From the NCBI GenBank assembly GCA_932521025.1, contig OW051470.1:10402501-10466500 (forward strand): a stretch of DNA of 64,000 nt. Reading direction: 5' to 3'. The notes under the pieces were generated by a model. It was not told the origin of the DNA. It was given only the letters and a program-made list of their open reading frames with translations, and made no database searches. Shown piece by piece: positions 11,801-22,787 of this stretch. The position numbers and the translations under genes are program-made. The DNA is from Oscheius onirici. Lineage: Eukaryota; Nematoda; Chromadorea; Rhabditida; Rhabditidae. The stretch's first letter is position 1. Each line of letters opens with the position of its first letter.

Positions 11801-14800
11801 AATTCTTCCACGAGAGCTCCCGAAGAAATTCCTGCTACTACAAAAGCTCCTGAAGAAATTTCTACTCCAGAACCAGTTACAGCCGCTGGAAAAATAGTTG
11901 AACCTTCCTCAACTACAAAACAGCCAGATCCTGTCCTTTCTGGCTCGAAAGGAACAGCGGAACCAAGCAGTTCTACAAAATCTGCCTCTGCTACCGAAAC
12001 ATCTACTGTTACATCTATCAGTTCTTCTTCTCGTCCTGTCACTTCAGCATCGGTGTCTACTCCTGCTGGTGTCTCAAGCACGGAACAACCAGATCTTCTC
12101 CTCTCTGTCTCGACAACCAAGGGAACAGAGAAACCTACCGGCCCTACAGTTTCTATATCTTCAACTACTACTGGACCTGTCAGCTCTTCTTCTACTGTGT
12201 CCAACCAAGGATCGACCGTTTCTGAGGGTACTACAAAGATTCCCGAAAAGATTACGACCGTTTCTACAACTCCTGAAATGATCACAACTGAAGCAACTAC
12301 TCTTTCTAAACTTCATTCTCCAAGCAGTTCGACACCGGGCTCTACGGAACACCCCACAGTTGTATCGAGTGTTTCTCAGTCGAGCAGTCTCGTACCCGAA
12401 AAGACTACTCCCGGAACAGACGTAGAGGTTATAACCTCAGAGCCGGATGTTGATTTGACGGCCAAGCCCAACAGGGCTCCAAGCGAGCCTGAAGCCACGA
12501 CCAAGGATTCGTTCGAGCTGGTCACTTCCTCCACTCCTACTGCGGCCTCTTTGGCTCCAAAGTGAGTTGATCGTCACACAATATAGAGTTTTCATTTTTA
12601 GTAACGTAACAAAGTGTGTAAGTTCGGATGAGTGTGGAAACGATGCGCTTTGTGAGAGACGGACAGGTGCTTGCCGCTGCTTGCCCGGATTCGAGGGAAC
12701 TCCTTCCACTACTCCATGTACAGATGTGGATGAGTGCGCAACTGGACTGCATAAATGTCACGAGACGGCCAGATGTCACAATATCATTGGAACTTATGCT
12801 TGTTTCTGCCCAATGGGATATAGAAAGAACGAGCTTGGTGTCTGTGTCGGTGAGTTATTTCTCAAGGAAGATACTAAAAACTGATGTAGATATCAATGAG
12901 TGCGAGGAGACAAGAGGCAACTGCTGTAGTCTGAACGGAACATGTGTCAATAAGGAAGGCTCATACGGCTGTGAATGTAAGCCTGGCTTCATCGGAGACG
13001 GCTACAAATGCATGCCTTTGGAGAAGAGATCTTGTTCGGAAGCAGAGTTGGCAAAGGCCGGCTGTGGAAACCATCATGTCTGCATGGTTGACGGAACTGG
13101 AACAGCTGACTGCAACACCTGCCGCATGGGTTTCAAAATGGTCGATGGAAAGTGTACCGGTTGGTGGAACCATGATTACATGAATAGACACGTGCACATT
13201 TAGATATCAACGAATGTGCTGAACCTGAACTGAATATGTGCAGCAAGAGTGCCGACTGCAACAATCTCCTTGGAACTTATGCTTGTAGTTGTAAATCTGG
13301 CTTCAAGGGAGACGGTTACATGTGTGAAGGTATAACCAAAAGAAACCATTTTCATTTACTCAAATCACAGATATTGACGAGTGTTCAAACAGTCCCTGCC
13401 ATCCTCAGGCTGAATGTGAAAATCTTTTCGGAAGTTTCAAGTGTTCATGTCCTTCCGGCTTTACGGGAGACGGCGTCAAAGAGTGTAAGAATCCACTGGA
13501 AAGAAGCTGCGAGAATGTTAAAGAGTTCTGTGGTCGTGTGGAGCACACGGCCTGTTTAAGCGTGAGAATCTTCAACGGAACGCTGACGAGTGTCTGCGAA
13601 TGTGAGCCAGGATACAGAATCAATAAGAAAACAAATCAGTGTGAAGGTAAGAATATTCCTGAGATTCTAGGCTTTCGTCTTCAGACATCAACGAGTGTGA
13701 CGAGAATCGACACAACTGTGACCCTGCCAGCTCAATGTGCGTCAATGAAGATGGCGGCTTCAGATGTGACTGTGCTGAAGGCTATGAAGGTGCTGGAGGA
13801 GTTTGCACCGACGTAAATGAGTGTGAAAGAGGAACTGCTGGTTGCCATGCTATGGCCATGTGTCTGAACCAGCCTGGAAGCTGCGGCTGCAAATGTATGT
13901 CCGGATTCACTGGCGACGGAATTCAGTGCAACCCGATGCAAAAAAGAGAGGTGGATCCCTTTCTCTAACAGTAAATAATGAGATTAGGAAGAGAATTTGT
14001 GTACAGCTGAATGGGACAGATTGTGTCTTCTGGAGAACAAGACTTGCCATGTGGACGAAGAAGATGTGCCTCAGTGTGGAAGCTGCATCGAGGGACATCA
14101 CCCTATCAATGGGTCTTGTCAACGTATGTAATAATTTTTATTTCTCTGACTAAGTCTGGCTGTCTAAACGGGGCGGTATCTTTAATCAGGGCTACAGCTT
14201 TGCTCACTGAGACTAAGCTGGAAAATGCAAACGAGAGCCGGAAAATTTAAATTGCCCCCGCCGCCCACAAAAATCCAGGTTTAGGGGGGGGGGGGGGGGG
14301 TAAAGAAACCTGACCGTCTAAACAATGCTTATGTTGCAGCAGTCCACGGAGCTGGAACTTGCTCTGATCCGAACAAGAACACTTGCCACAAGAATGCTGA
14401 ATGCATAGACATTCCCGGCACTCCCGGAAAACACTTCTGTACCTGTAAAAAGGGCTTCATCGGAGACGGAATCCGCTGTGACGGTAAGTCTTTCCCTCTC
14501 ACCCTCTCCGTCTTCCCCGAGCACATCCCATATCCCCTTTGTCAGATATCGATGAATGTTCACTCACCGGAATTTGCAATCCGCATGCCACGTGCCTCAA
14601 TCTGCCCGGATCGTTCAATTGCACCTGCAATGCCGGTTTTGAAGGCAATGGATTCACTTGCACTAGAGGTAGAAACGAAATGAGACAGAGGAGATAGTGC
14701 ATATTTTCAGGACCAAATTGTCATCTGAGTGCCGAACTTTGTCATAAGGATGCTGAATGTACGATAGATGGACTTTGCAAGTGTAAGAAGGGCTTCGAAG

Positions 14801-17800
14801 GAGATGGTTTCAAAAACTGTAAAGGTAAGAGACAAAGAGACAGTAAACAAGGAAATTCAGAATCCCTTGGATCAACTGTTGGTCCAGATATAGCTGGTAA
14901 GCCGGTCACGACCACCACTGTCGAGAATATTGTAACAGAGGAGACGACAGTTAGCACCACAGAGCAGCCGGACTTGGTCCTCACGGGCAGCACGAAAAAT
15001 CCCAGCACAAATGGATCAGTTGTCGAGGTCGAGAGTCCGGAAGACGTCGAGCTGGTCACTGGATCAGCTCGAATCAATGTGACGACAGTTCGGGGGCCTG
15101 AACCACCAAGCACGAGTCAGGTGCCCTTGACAACGACTAGCAGACCAGGTAGCACTGAGAGAACTGCACAAGTAACCGTTAACGAGTCAACAGCTAACAG
15201 TGTCGAGAGTTCTGGAGAAGAACCCACTACTACTCAAAATGTTTTAACTGAACAAGCACCGCTAACTTCAACAACTGTCGGGAAAGCCACTGCATCTGTC
15301 AGTGCTAACCTCACAACAGTCCAGACAAGCTCTGTAACATCTCTCCCAGTCACAATTTCTCAGACTATTGGACAGACTGATACAACCATTATCACCACTA
15401 CCACTGTTTCCACGGAAAACGTCACGAAGCACGAAAACAATGTTCATACTGAGCCTCCTATTGGTAATGAGCTGAAGAGTACTACGGAAGTTATCGAAAC
15501 TACTGTATTCACAACAAGTGATCCGGTCTCAACTACAGCTAAAAGTTCCACTCAGTCTACAACGGAACAGATCCCTCATGATCAGGGAAATCCTAGTTCT
15601 GGACAGAGTTCTTCAGCACCAGTTACTTCAAGTGAGAAGAGACCTAATCTTCAGGAGACTTCTACCGTTTCTCCGTCGAATAGAACGAGAAGTTCGGAAG
15701 CTACGGGGGGAACTACGGTGCAGACTATCTCTACCACAATATCTTCGGCAAGTTCATCGACTCTTGAAGGCTCGTCTTCTTCTAGTCAATCTACAGTCTC
15801 TGGAAACAGTCTCTCCAGTGTCTCTCCAAGTACAGTACCAAAGGGCTCTTCGCCTATCACCATTGGAACAACTTCCAAAAGTTCCAGTTCCGCAGGTACA
15901 ACGAAGAGCATGTCTTCTGTTACATTAGGTCGCTCGGAAAGTACCAGCGCCTCAACCACTTCTCAGTTACCTAGCATGAGCACAGTGTCTGCCAGCACAG
16001 TTAAGCGTACTGTAACTAAGTCGAGCAGTCCAGAGTTCACCACTCCTGTCACGATGACTGGGAAGGGATCGGTCGTCGAAGTAGACAGTCCAGAGAGTGT
16101 TGAGCTGGTCACTGGATCTGTAGAAGTCAACGCTCCGACGGGAACGACAGTTGGGAAATCAACGACACGAAAAGGTTCAGTTATCGAAGTTGAAAATCCA
16201 GAAGATGTCGAGTTGGTCACTGGATCAGTTAGAGTTAATTTTTCTCTGCCAAGTGGGATGACTGAAACCACCAGATCTACTCATGACTCAAGCGCTGGAA
16301 CTACTAAATCAATTGGAACATCTACAAAATCTGAATCAGGATTAACTGGGAAACCTGCAGTACCCAAATCTGAGTCAACTGGCAAGTCTACAGTACCTTC
16401 TAAAGAAAACAGTACAAAATCAAGTACGATTCATTCAACTACTGCCCCCTCAAAAGTCCCGGCCTCCAGTATACCAACAAAACTTCCAGTGACCATTGAT
16501 GAGACTACTAGAAAAATATCCAGTACCACGATCAGTTCTGGCAAGATCTTGAGAGTCGAAGAAACCATCGGACCCAGCTCAGTAGCTCCAACTACCCAGA
16601 CACCAAGAGAGACAACAATCCGGGTGATTTGGACGGAAGAAAAGGGAACGGGGGTAACCAGCCTTGTCAATCTAACAGCCTCTACAGTATCTTCTCTCGA
16701 AACTACTGGTACAATTCCGATTACCCGATCCACTATTCCTGTAGAAATTGAGTCAACAACTGTCAATACGATCTGGTCCGAAGAGAAGTCAACTCGGGGA
16801 AAAACAACTTCCGGTCCTGGAACTACTCGGCAGTCTTCTGGATCTGGAAATGAGTCTACGGGTCAGACAGATCTGAGGACTACTGTCACTACACCGACTA
16901 CACCAGAGTCCAGACAGAATACGGTCACTTCTTTGGCTACAAAAATGACAACTGGATATTCGGAGGTCTCTGGGATTGCTGAAACTTCGACTGTTCCTGT
17001 CTCATCTTCACAAGTGTCCTCTTCCACAGAAGGTACCAGAATAACAGAACAATCTGAAGCTACAAAGAAGACGGCTACAACTCCAGTGACGACAGAGACT
17101 CCAACTGGTTCTGTGACGGCTACGGGCAGCAGCGGTAACCCTGATGAAGGGTCTGGGCATGAGTCTACAACGGAAACTCTGGAGGGACTCGAAACTGAGC
17201 CCACTGGGGGTTTCTTAAAGGAAACGATTGTGTCCTCTTCTACAGCAGCATCAGTTACATTATCCTCTACAGTCAAGAGCATCTCTCCCAGTTCGATTAC
17301 TGTACCCAGCTCTACCGTAAGCTCCACAAAATCAAGAAGTTCGGAATCTCCAAAGACTACTGGTACTGTGATTGGCTCGGGAACAAAAACTGACACAACC
17401 AGGTCACCGATTTTAACTAATGAACCAATTATCCTCTCAACCATACTGACCACTAGTGGCTTGTTTGAAGAAGTCACTTCCAGTGTTTCACCTAGCACAA
17501 AAACAAATACACCCACCACTCATCAATCAACCACCAGCAATGGTAAAAACTCACCGTCCACTACAATCCCTGACTCATCTGTTCCTGATTCAGCTGCTCC
17601 TCCAAGCATGACTCCGATTAGCTTCGAGACCACGGAACTGCCTCTTCCGACAACTGAACTGGAAGCTTATGGCTCGACGACGGAAAAAGATACAACTACG
17701 ACGGCTACGACTCAGGGTGAGAAAAGCACTAGAGCAAAAATGCACAGCACCAGCACTGCACCTTTAGAACGGGGAGGTAATCGGACTGACGAATTACCAG

Positions 17801-20800
17801 AAGTGGATTCCTTTACAAGCGGAGAGAAACAGAAGGAAAGGAAGACGTCTTCAACGGAAGTGGGTTCAACACCAGACGGGATTGTGATGGAACCAGAGGA
17901 AGAAGTAACTGTGATGGCTATCCAGATGCCTGGTCCGCCAGGAGTGGTTCCTGGAAAAGATTCAGTACAATCAAGAGTTCCAAATGGAAAGACTCCTTTC
18001 CCATTGGATTATCTTACACCTGCACCCTTTCCACACCCTTCTTCGGAAGCACCTTTTGGCACTTCTTCACATTCACCTGAAGTTATAGACTCTAATGGCG
18101 CATATTTTCCAGCTCCTGCTATTGTCACGGACGATGGTGTGGAAGTTAGGACGGAAGCTGTTGGAACGAAGAAAGAAAAGCCGCAAAGAGAGGGCTTGAA
18201 ACGGTAAAAGACAGAAAGGCAAACAGTTAACAAATGCAATTTTAGATGCTCCACTGAAGATCGGTCAAAATGTCACGAATTTGCCATCTGTGACTTATCA
18301 ACTAGCTCCTGCCGTTGTAAAGATGGTTTTGAGGGAGATGGATATGGGGTCTGCAGGTTGTTTTGCTCCGCATCCGAAACATTCTCAAACTTTCAGACAT
18401 GTAAAATCGCTGGACTGCGTGGCAAACTCCACCATTTGTCATTCCGATGCCTTCTGTGATCGACACACTCGAAAATGTGCTTGTACTACCGGATATATCG
18501 GGGACGGAATTCTTTGCTCTCCTGATCCGCAGGACTGCATCATTCGGAAAGATCTCTGCTCAACCGACGCCATCTGCTCAGGAAGACGATGTAGCTGTGT
18601 CGAAGGCTTTACCGGTGATGGAATCAAGTGTGTCTCTCTGCATCAGAGATCCGCTAACTGCTCAGAATGTGACATCAATGCCCACTGTAATCAGGGAGTC
18701 TGTGCTTGTAATGTGAGTCATATCATTCCATACAAAAAACTAGTTCAACTTTAGACGGGATACTTTGGAAATGGACTCTGTTGCGTACCAGATCCTAGAG
18801 ACTGCGTTCATTTCCCCGGAACTTGTCATCCAGAGGCTACTTGCAATCGAGAGTCTAGACAGTGTATCTGCAGAAAGGGATATCTAGGCGATGGAATCTC
18901 CTGCTTCCCGACTGTTTCTTGTGTAACTGACGCGAGCGTCTGCCACAGAAATGCCATCTGTTTGCCTTCGGGACACTGTATGTGTCGTAACGGCTTTGAA
19001 GGAAATGGACACAGCTGCCAACCGAGTGAGTTTTTCGTTGCCTCCTTATCTCTTTGGGGCACTGAATCTTTTCTAAAAATTATTTTGGCTCTATAAAAAG
19101 TAAAAAATAAAACAAAAGATAGGTACTCGAAAACAGTGATTTTGACTTTGTTTACTATTTTTTTTCTACAATATTACCCTCGGCCGGTTTTGAAGAAATA
19201 AAAGTCAAAATAGACATTATAATCGTGTTCAGCACCCTCGAAAACCCTAGAATCCTAAAAAACAAACTTTTTTTCGGCAGGGATCGAACCAGGTATCCCC
19301 TGGTGACGTTTGATTGCCAGACAACGATGTTAACTACTCGGCCATGGTGGCCATTGTCACACCCCCATCATGTCGTCACCCTTGGTTTATGACCTCCCCG
19401 AAAAATTCTCCGTTTCAATTTTTTATAAGTTCGTTTGAAGGTGTCGAAAGGTTGCGACCCTGGGCAAACAGGAGTTGGAGGAAAATTTTGAATAGCTTCT
19501 TTTGAGGAGAGTTAATTGAACAGTATTTTTCCCTTTTTTTCCTGTGAGGCTGTCAATTTTGGTACTGTTGTTTGTTCTGAAAGAGCTGTTTCTTCGAATG
19601 ACCGTTGTTACGACATAGAGCCGGTATTTTTAGCGTCGCCTCTTGCTCTCCATCCCATCGTTCATGACACTCCGTCTCTTTGTGGAAACAAATGTAACAA
19701 AGACTCTGAGCTCTGTATCGAAGGTGACTGTGTCTGTAAGCATGGGTTCAAAAAAATCAACGACATCTGTCAAGGTAACACAAATGATCCCCAGAACTCC
19801 TAAAACTTTAGATGTGGACGAATGTTTGGCCTCTCCCTGTCATCATCTGGCTTCATGTCAGAACACAAAGGGGTCCTATAGTTGTTCCTGTCCTGAGGGC
19901 TACGTCGGAGATGGCAAAGCCTGTGTTCAGCACCGGAAGATAGGTGAACTTGGAGTCTTCTGCGAGAACGACGGCATGACTCTTGTGCTCTCGAATGACA
20001 CTCAAATGTTCGAGGGGAAGATGTACGTCCGAGGACAGGCTGAGAATCCAAACTGTCTGAAGACGTTCTCTCCCCTTCAACAACACAGCCGACCGTATAC
20101 TTTCAAAGTCTTCTTCGAACATTGTAATGTTCAGCTATTAGAAAATGTGAGTTCTAAAAATGACAAAAAATTGAAAATACAAAATCTTCAGAACACGTTT
20201 GCTGCGACGGTTATCGTCCAGAAACATCCTCATTTCATCACGACTTATGCCGACTCTTATGATCTCAAGTGTACTTACAGTCCAGGGGTCACACAGGTTA
20301 CCTTGGCAAAAATAGAAGCAAATGACAAGTCTTCAGGTTCAATCTCATGTCAACGTGTCAGAACTTGCACCAACGTCCACTCTTTCCAATCAGTTCGACG
20401 GCCCTACCTGTTCCTTGAAGATTACTGACGACCATCAGGATTTCGTGGAATCGGCTAAAGTTGGACAATCAATGGTGCTCCGACTGGAAGTAGCTCCAAA
20501 TGGTACCTATGGAATTCTTCCACGAGACTGCGTCGCCGTGAATATTGAGACAGGAGAACGCTACCAGTTGACTGACAAATACGGTTGTGCTGTGGATGAT
20601 CAGCTGTTCCCAGAATTCGGTCAGGTCTCTGCTTCTGCAACCCAGGCAGTGTTCCGTACTTTCAAATGGCCGGACAGTTCCATGATCCGATTCCAATGCG
20701 ATTGCAAGGCTTGTGTTGGACCATGTCCTGCTCCAGATTGCCGGAAGAGGGCGCTGCCACGGTTTAGGAGAGCCCATGTGAATGATGAGATTGATGAGGA

Positions 20801-21202
20801 GCTGAATATGAAGGCGAGTCGGAAAAGAAAAAGAGAGACAGTGCGATAGAAAGAGACAAGAAGAGAGACATGGAAACAAACAACTCTGTAAAGCTGATTT
20901 TCCAGGTGGTTGACGCCAACAGAAAAGCCTTCTCCCGTCTGCTGACTGTCCATGAAGATACTCAAGAGCAGTTGGCTCAAGAGGAAGTCGAGCACTGGAA
21001 TCGGGGACGGTCTGTCTTGTCAGAGTCGCTTCCCTCCGTTTCCGAATACGAGGCTGAAGGAGTCTGTGTTAGGACAGCTGTTTTAGCCGGAGCAGCCCTT
21101 CTACTGGTCCTATCCGTAGGATTCTTGACCTCAACGGCTTTGCGTCGTCGCTCATCTCCACCCAAGTCCCCTTCGACACCCATTTCTGTCATTTCCTTGT
21201 AA
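5811..21202 (+). CDS. fbn-1: Giant EGF/mucin/ZP transmembrane matrix protein, FBN-1-like
   Basis: This apical extracellular-matrix protein resembles nematode FBN-1, a fibrillin-like EGF protein with a ZP module. I assembled 35 exons: 5811-5971, 6017-6123, 6506-6616, 7070-7186, 7227-7420, 7459-7645, 7686-7802, 7843-8186, 8228-8411, 8828-9049, 9152-9279, 9316-9442, 9483-10199, 10243-10382, 10441-10645, 10681-10808, 10847-12561, 12602-12849, 12890-13159, 13204-13329, 13371-13646, 13685-13950, 13988-14123, 14340-14483, 14546-14668, 14711-14824, 14861-18203, 18246-18356, 18397-18712, 18755-19025, 19634-19774, 19812-20146, 20192-20296, 20337-20813, 20906-21202. They total 12,003 nt, exactly 4,000 codons plus stop. 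Order: signal peptide ([18 protein letters not shown]); Cys-rich N-terminus; many EGF domains, several calcium-binding type (DxNEC, DIDEC); Thr/Ser-rich mucin block 1 (exons 13-17); more EGFs; mucin block 2 (exon 27, over 1,100 codons); EGFs; ZP module from about 19940; a basic site (RFRR, near 20760-20780); TM helix [20 protein letters not shown]; short tail. EGF exons are mostly phase 1-1. Intron 20814-20905 uses a GC donor; intron 8187-8227 probably does too. By analogy it would serve cuticle or lumen shaping and attachment. FBN-1 orthology is inferred; the domain content is seen. Confidence 0.88.
6641..7042. mobile_element. TA-flanked fold-back MITE (402 bp) in an FBN-1-like intron
   Basis: The element fills most of intron 3 of the FBN-1-like gene. 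It is almost wholly palindromic, with arms of about 200 bp. Left arm GACATGTGCGCTTGGACCGG; right arm reverse-complemented GACATGTGCGTTTGGACCGG. Internal matches include CAGTGCGGCGGGCAAAAGAA and CAGTCATTGTGAACAAATAC. It is flanked by TA at 6639-6640 and 7043-7044. There is no transposase. Transcribed as intron RNA it would give a roughly 200-bp hairpin with few mismatches. Confidence 0.88.
8480..8760 (-). repeat. tRNA-like dispersed repeat, copy 1 (intron)
   Basis: On the minus strand a tRNA-like core (about 8529-8595) carries an A-box-like ATGGCCGAGTGGATAAC and a B-box-like CTGGTTCGATCCCC. A diverged copy lies at 19250-19590, and similarity continues beyond the core (CACACCC, then TTGGTTAATGACC). 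The core does not fold as an intact tRNA, so I read it as a SINE-type or tRNA-derived repeat rather than a functional tRNA gene. It sits in the 8412-8827 intron of the FBN-1-like gene, opposite to the gene. Outer boundaries are approximate. Confidence 0.65.
14284..14300 (+). repeat. Poly-G run (17 G)
   Basis: An uninterrupted run of 17 G on the coding strand, within the 14124-14339 intron of the FBN-1-like gene. It could form a G-quadruplex in DNA or pre-mRNA, and its length is prone to sequencing and replication slippage. Confidence 0.9.
19250..19590 (-). repeat. tRNA-like dispersed repeat, copy 2 (intron)
   Basis: This is the second copy of the repeat at 8480-8760, in the 19026-19633 intron and in the same orientation. 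The core (about 19277-19353) reads on the minus strand as GGCCACCATGGCCGAGTAGT through CCTGGTTCGATCCCTGCCG. It is longer than copy 1 in the anticodon/variable region (includes CAATCAAACGTCACC). Shared flanks include CACACCC and TTGGTTTATGACC. An A-rich run follows the B box on the minus strand, as in a retroposed element. Confidence 0.65.
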
Positions 21203-21611
21203 TTCTCTCTGGCTCTTCTTTGTTATCCTTGTTGTTCTCAAATACGTGTCTCAAGTCTCGAAAACATTCCATTCCACTGGCCCTAAAAGGGCACCTTGAT
21301 CCTCGGGTGACATTTCTCGCCCCCATCCCCTCAGCCCATTGTGATTTCTTGGATCTGATTGCCTTAATCCCCCAAACTTCTCTCATCGGGTTTCATTTTG
21401 CCTAATTTATGTATCTTTCATAATATTTTACGTGTTACCAGTAAAACAGTCAATATACATTACTTGAATCTTCAAAAAGTGGCTTCCAACAAAAGTTGAG
21501 GATAATGTCGTTGCTGGAAAATACGATATTTCGTTAAATTGAAAAAGCTTTGGATCGGCTCCTACACAAGGATTATCTGTCATGCGGTGGTAGAAACTCT
21601 GTTCCGGATTT

Positions 21612-22039
21612 TCAAGCAAATGTTGATCCGCTGAAAGCGACATTTGAAGTAGCCAAGTCCACGAATTCGATGTACATTCGGTCACCAGAAATCCCCAGAC
21701 TCTTCTCAATGATCTCGTAGAGGACCTTAGCATGTTCCTTGTTCACTTTTCCACCGACACCTGCAATCATGTCCTAAATGATTTTGCATAGATGACCCCT
21801 ACCTCCGATAGATTTAAGTGTTCCGTAGGCACAGGGCTCCGTTGTTGTTCCTCCAAAAGATATCGATTGACCTCCTTGAATATGAACAGCGACGTACTAA
21901 ATGTTTTTTTTAAGTTTTGCCCTTTACTTACACTTTCCGGCTTATGAAGTAGTTTCGCCACCTTTTGGGAGAGCTCTTTTAGCAAATCCTGTGACACATT
22001 TTCAGCTGGGATGTTTGTCTGGATGGATAAGATGGGCAT
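21612..22039 (-). CDS. mif: Macrophage migration inhibitory factor (MIF) family tautomerase
   Basis: MIF proteins are small trimeric keto-enol tautomerases. Parasitic nematodes secrete them and free-living ones use them in stress or dauer states. Three exons on the minus strand (21932-22039, 21803-21896, 21612-21760) join in phase to 116 aa, the usual length. The start MPILSIQTNIPAENVS exposes the catalytic Pro1 after Met removal. KPESYVAVHIQGGQSISFGG contains the conserved PESYV segment, and the C-terminus ends GSTFA. Two introns of 35 and 42 nt separate the exons, so no single open frame shows the gene. The CXXC oxidoreductase motif of vertebrate MIF is not evident. No signal peptide is present, as normal for MIF. 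The gene converges on the FBN-1-like gene (409 bp between stops) and is divergent from CNOT3. Confidence 0.95.
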
Positions 22040-22043
22040 TTCT

Positions 22044-22049
22044 CTGAAA
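22044..22049 (-). promoter_or_regulatory. Splice acceptor just upstream of the MIF ATG
   Basis: On the minus strand TTTTCAG is followed by AGAA and the MIF start codon. A four-base leader after an acceptor fits spliced-leader trans-splicing. Confidence 0.5.
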
Positions 22050-22787
22050 ACATCTTGTTTTCTCTTAGAAATGCCGTTTCGCGGCCTTTTACCAACTATG
22101 AGAAAGATTTAGATTTGGTAAATATATTTTTGACATGGAGAATGAATTTCCAATACTTTTCTTCAAGAAATTCTCAAGAAAGTTCCAAAAATGAGTGATT
22201 TTTGTAGAGGGAAAACAAATTCGAGCCTTGTCTGAGTATCCTACGCTCAGCAAGAATGGGATTACGCAGCCAAATTGGCCGTGCACACATGCCAGTATCG
22301 ACGGTTCTTTCCAACTTGTTTTCATTCCCTTTTCCACGTGTTTACTCTATTTTTTTATTTTCAAAGTATTGAAATTGGCTCAAGAACCTTGGAAATTTAG
22401 CTGCACACTAGGAAAATATCGTCCTGGTTGCGGATTTCAACAAACATATAATTCTTTTGTTCTCGACCTGTTTGCTCAAGGGTTAACTTTTGCTTTATTT
22501 TTTTCATAGTTTTTAAACAAAATCAGTAGGTGTACTTGTCGAACAGTTAGAAAAGCAAGTTCATGGAATATATCTTGCCCAATTTTCTTCAAGAGCGTTG
22601 ACCTGATGTTCCCCGGTAGTTCTTTTCCTGGTACTGTGCGTTTACTTTCTCCTAGGCAAATTATTCAATTTCTCAAAATTTTTGTTTTTATTTTATTCAA
22701 TTTATTTGCAGAAAAAGGCTCAAGTTTATTGCGCATGCATAGTGAGGGCTCTAACGCCTTTGAAAACTACTCGATTGGAACAACATC
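22050..22787. other. Divergent intergenic region, MIF/CNOT3
   Basis: About 740 bp of AT-rich sequence lie between the MIF start (minus) and the CNOT3 start (plus). A TTTGCAG acceptor-like site near 22705-22711 could begin the CNOT3 5' UTR exon. I see no repeat, RNA gene or convincing ORF. Confidence 0.45.

Noticed and set aside
11068-12285. 405-codon open frame on the minus strand
   Set aside because: It is antisense to the Thr/Ser-rich mucin exon 10847-12561; repetitive ACN/TCN codons give long open frames on the other strand, rich in Val/Glu/Ser, with no domain. The 16863-17519 minus frame is the same effect.
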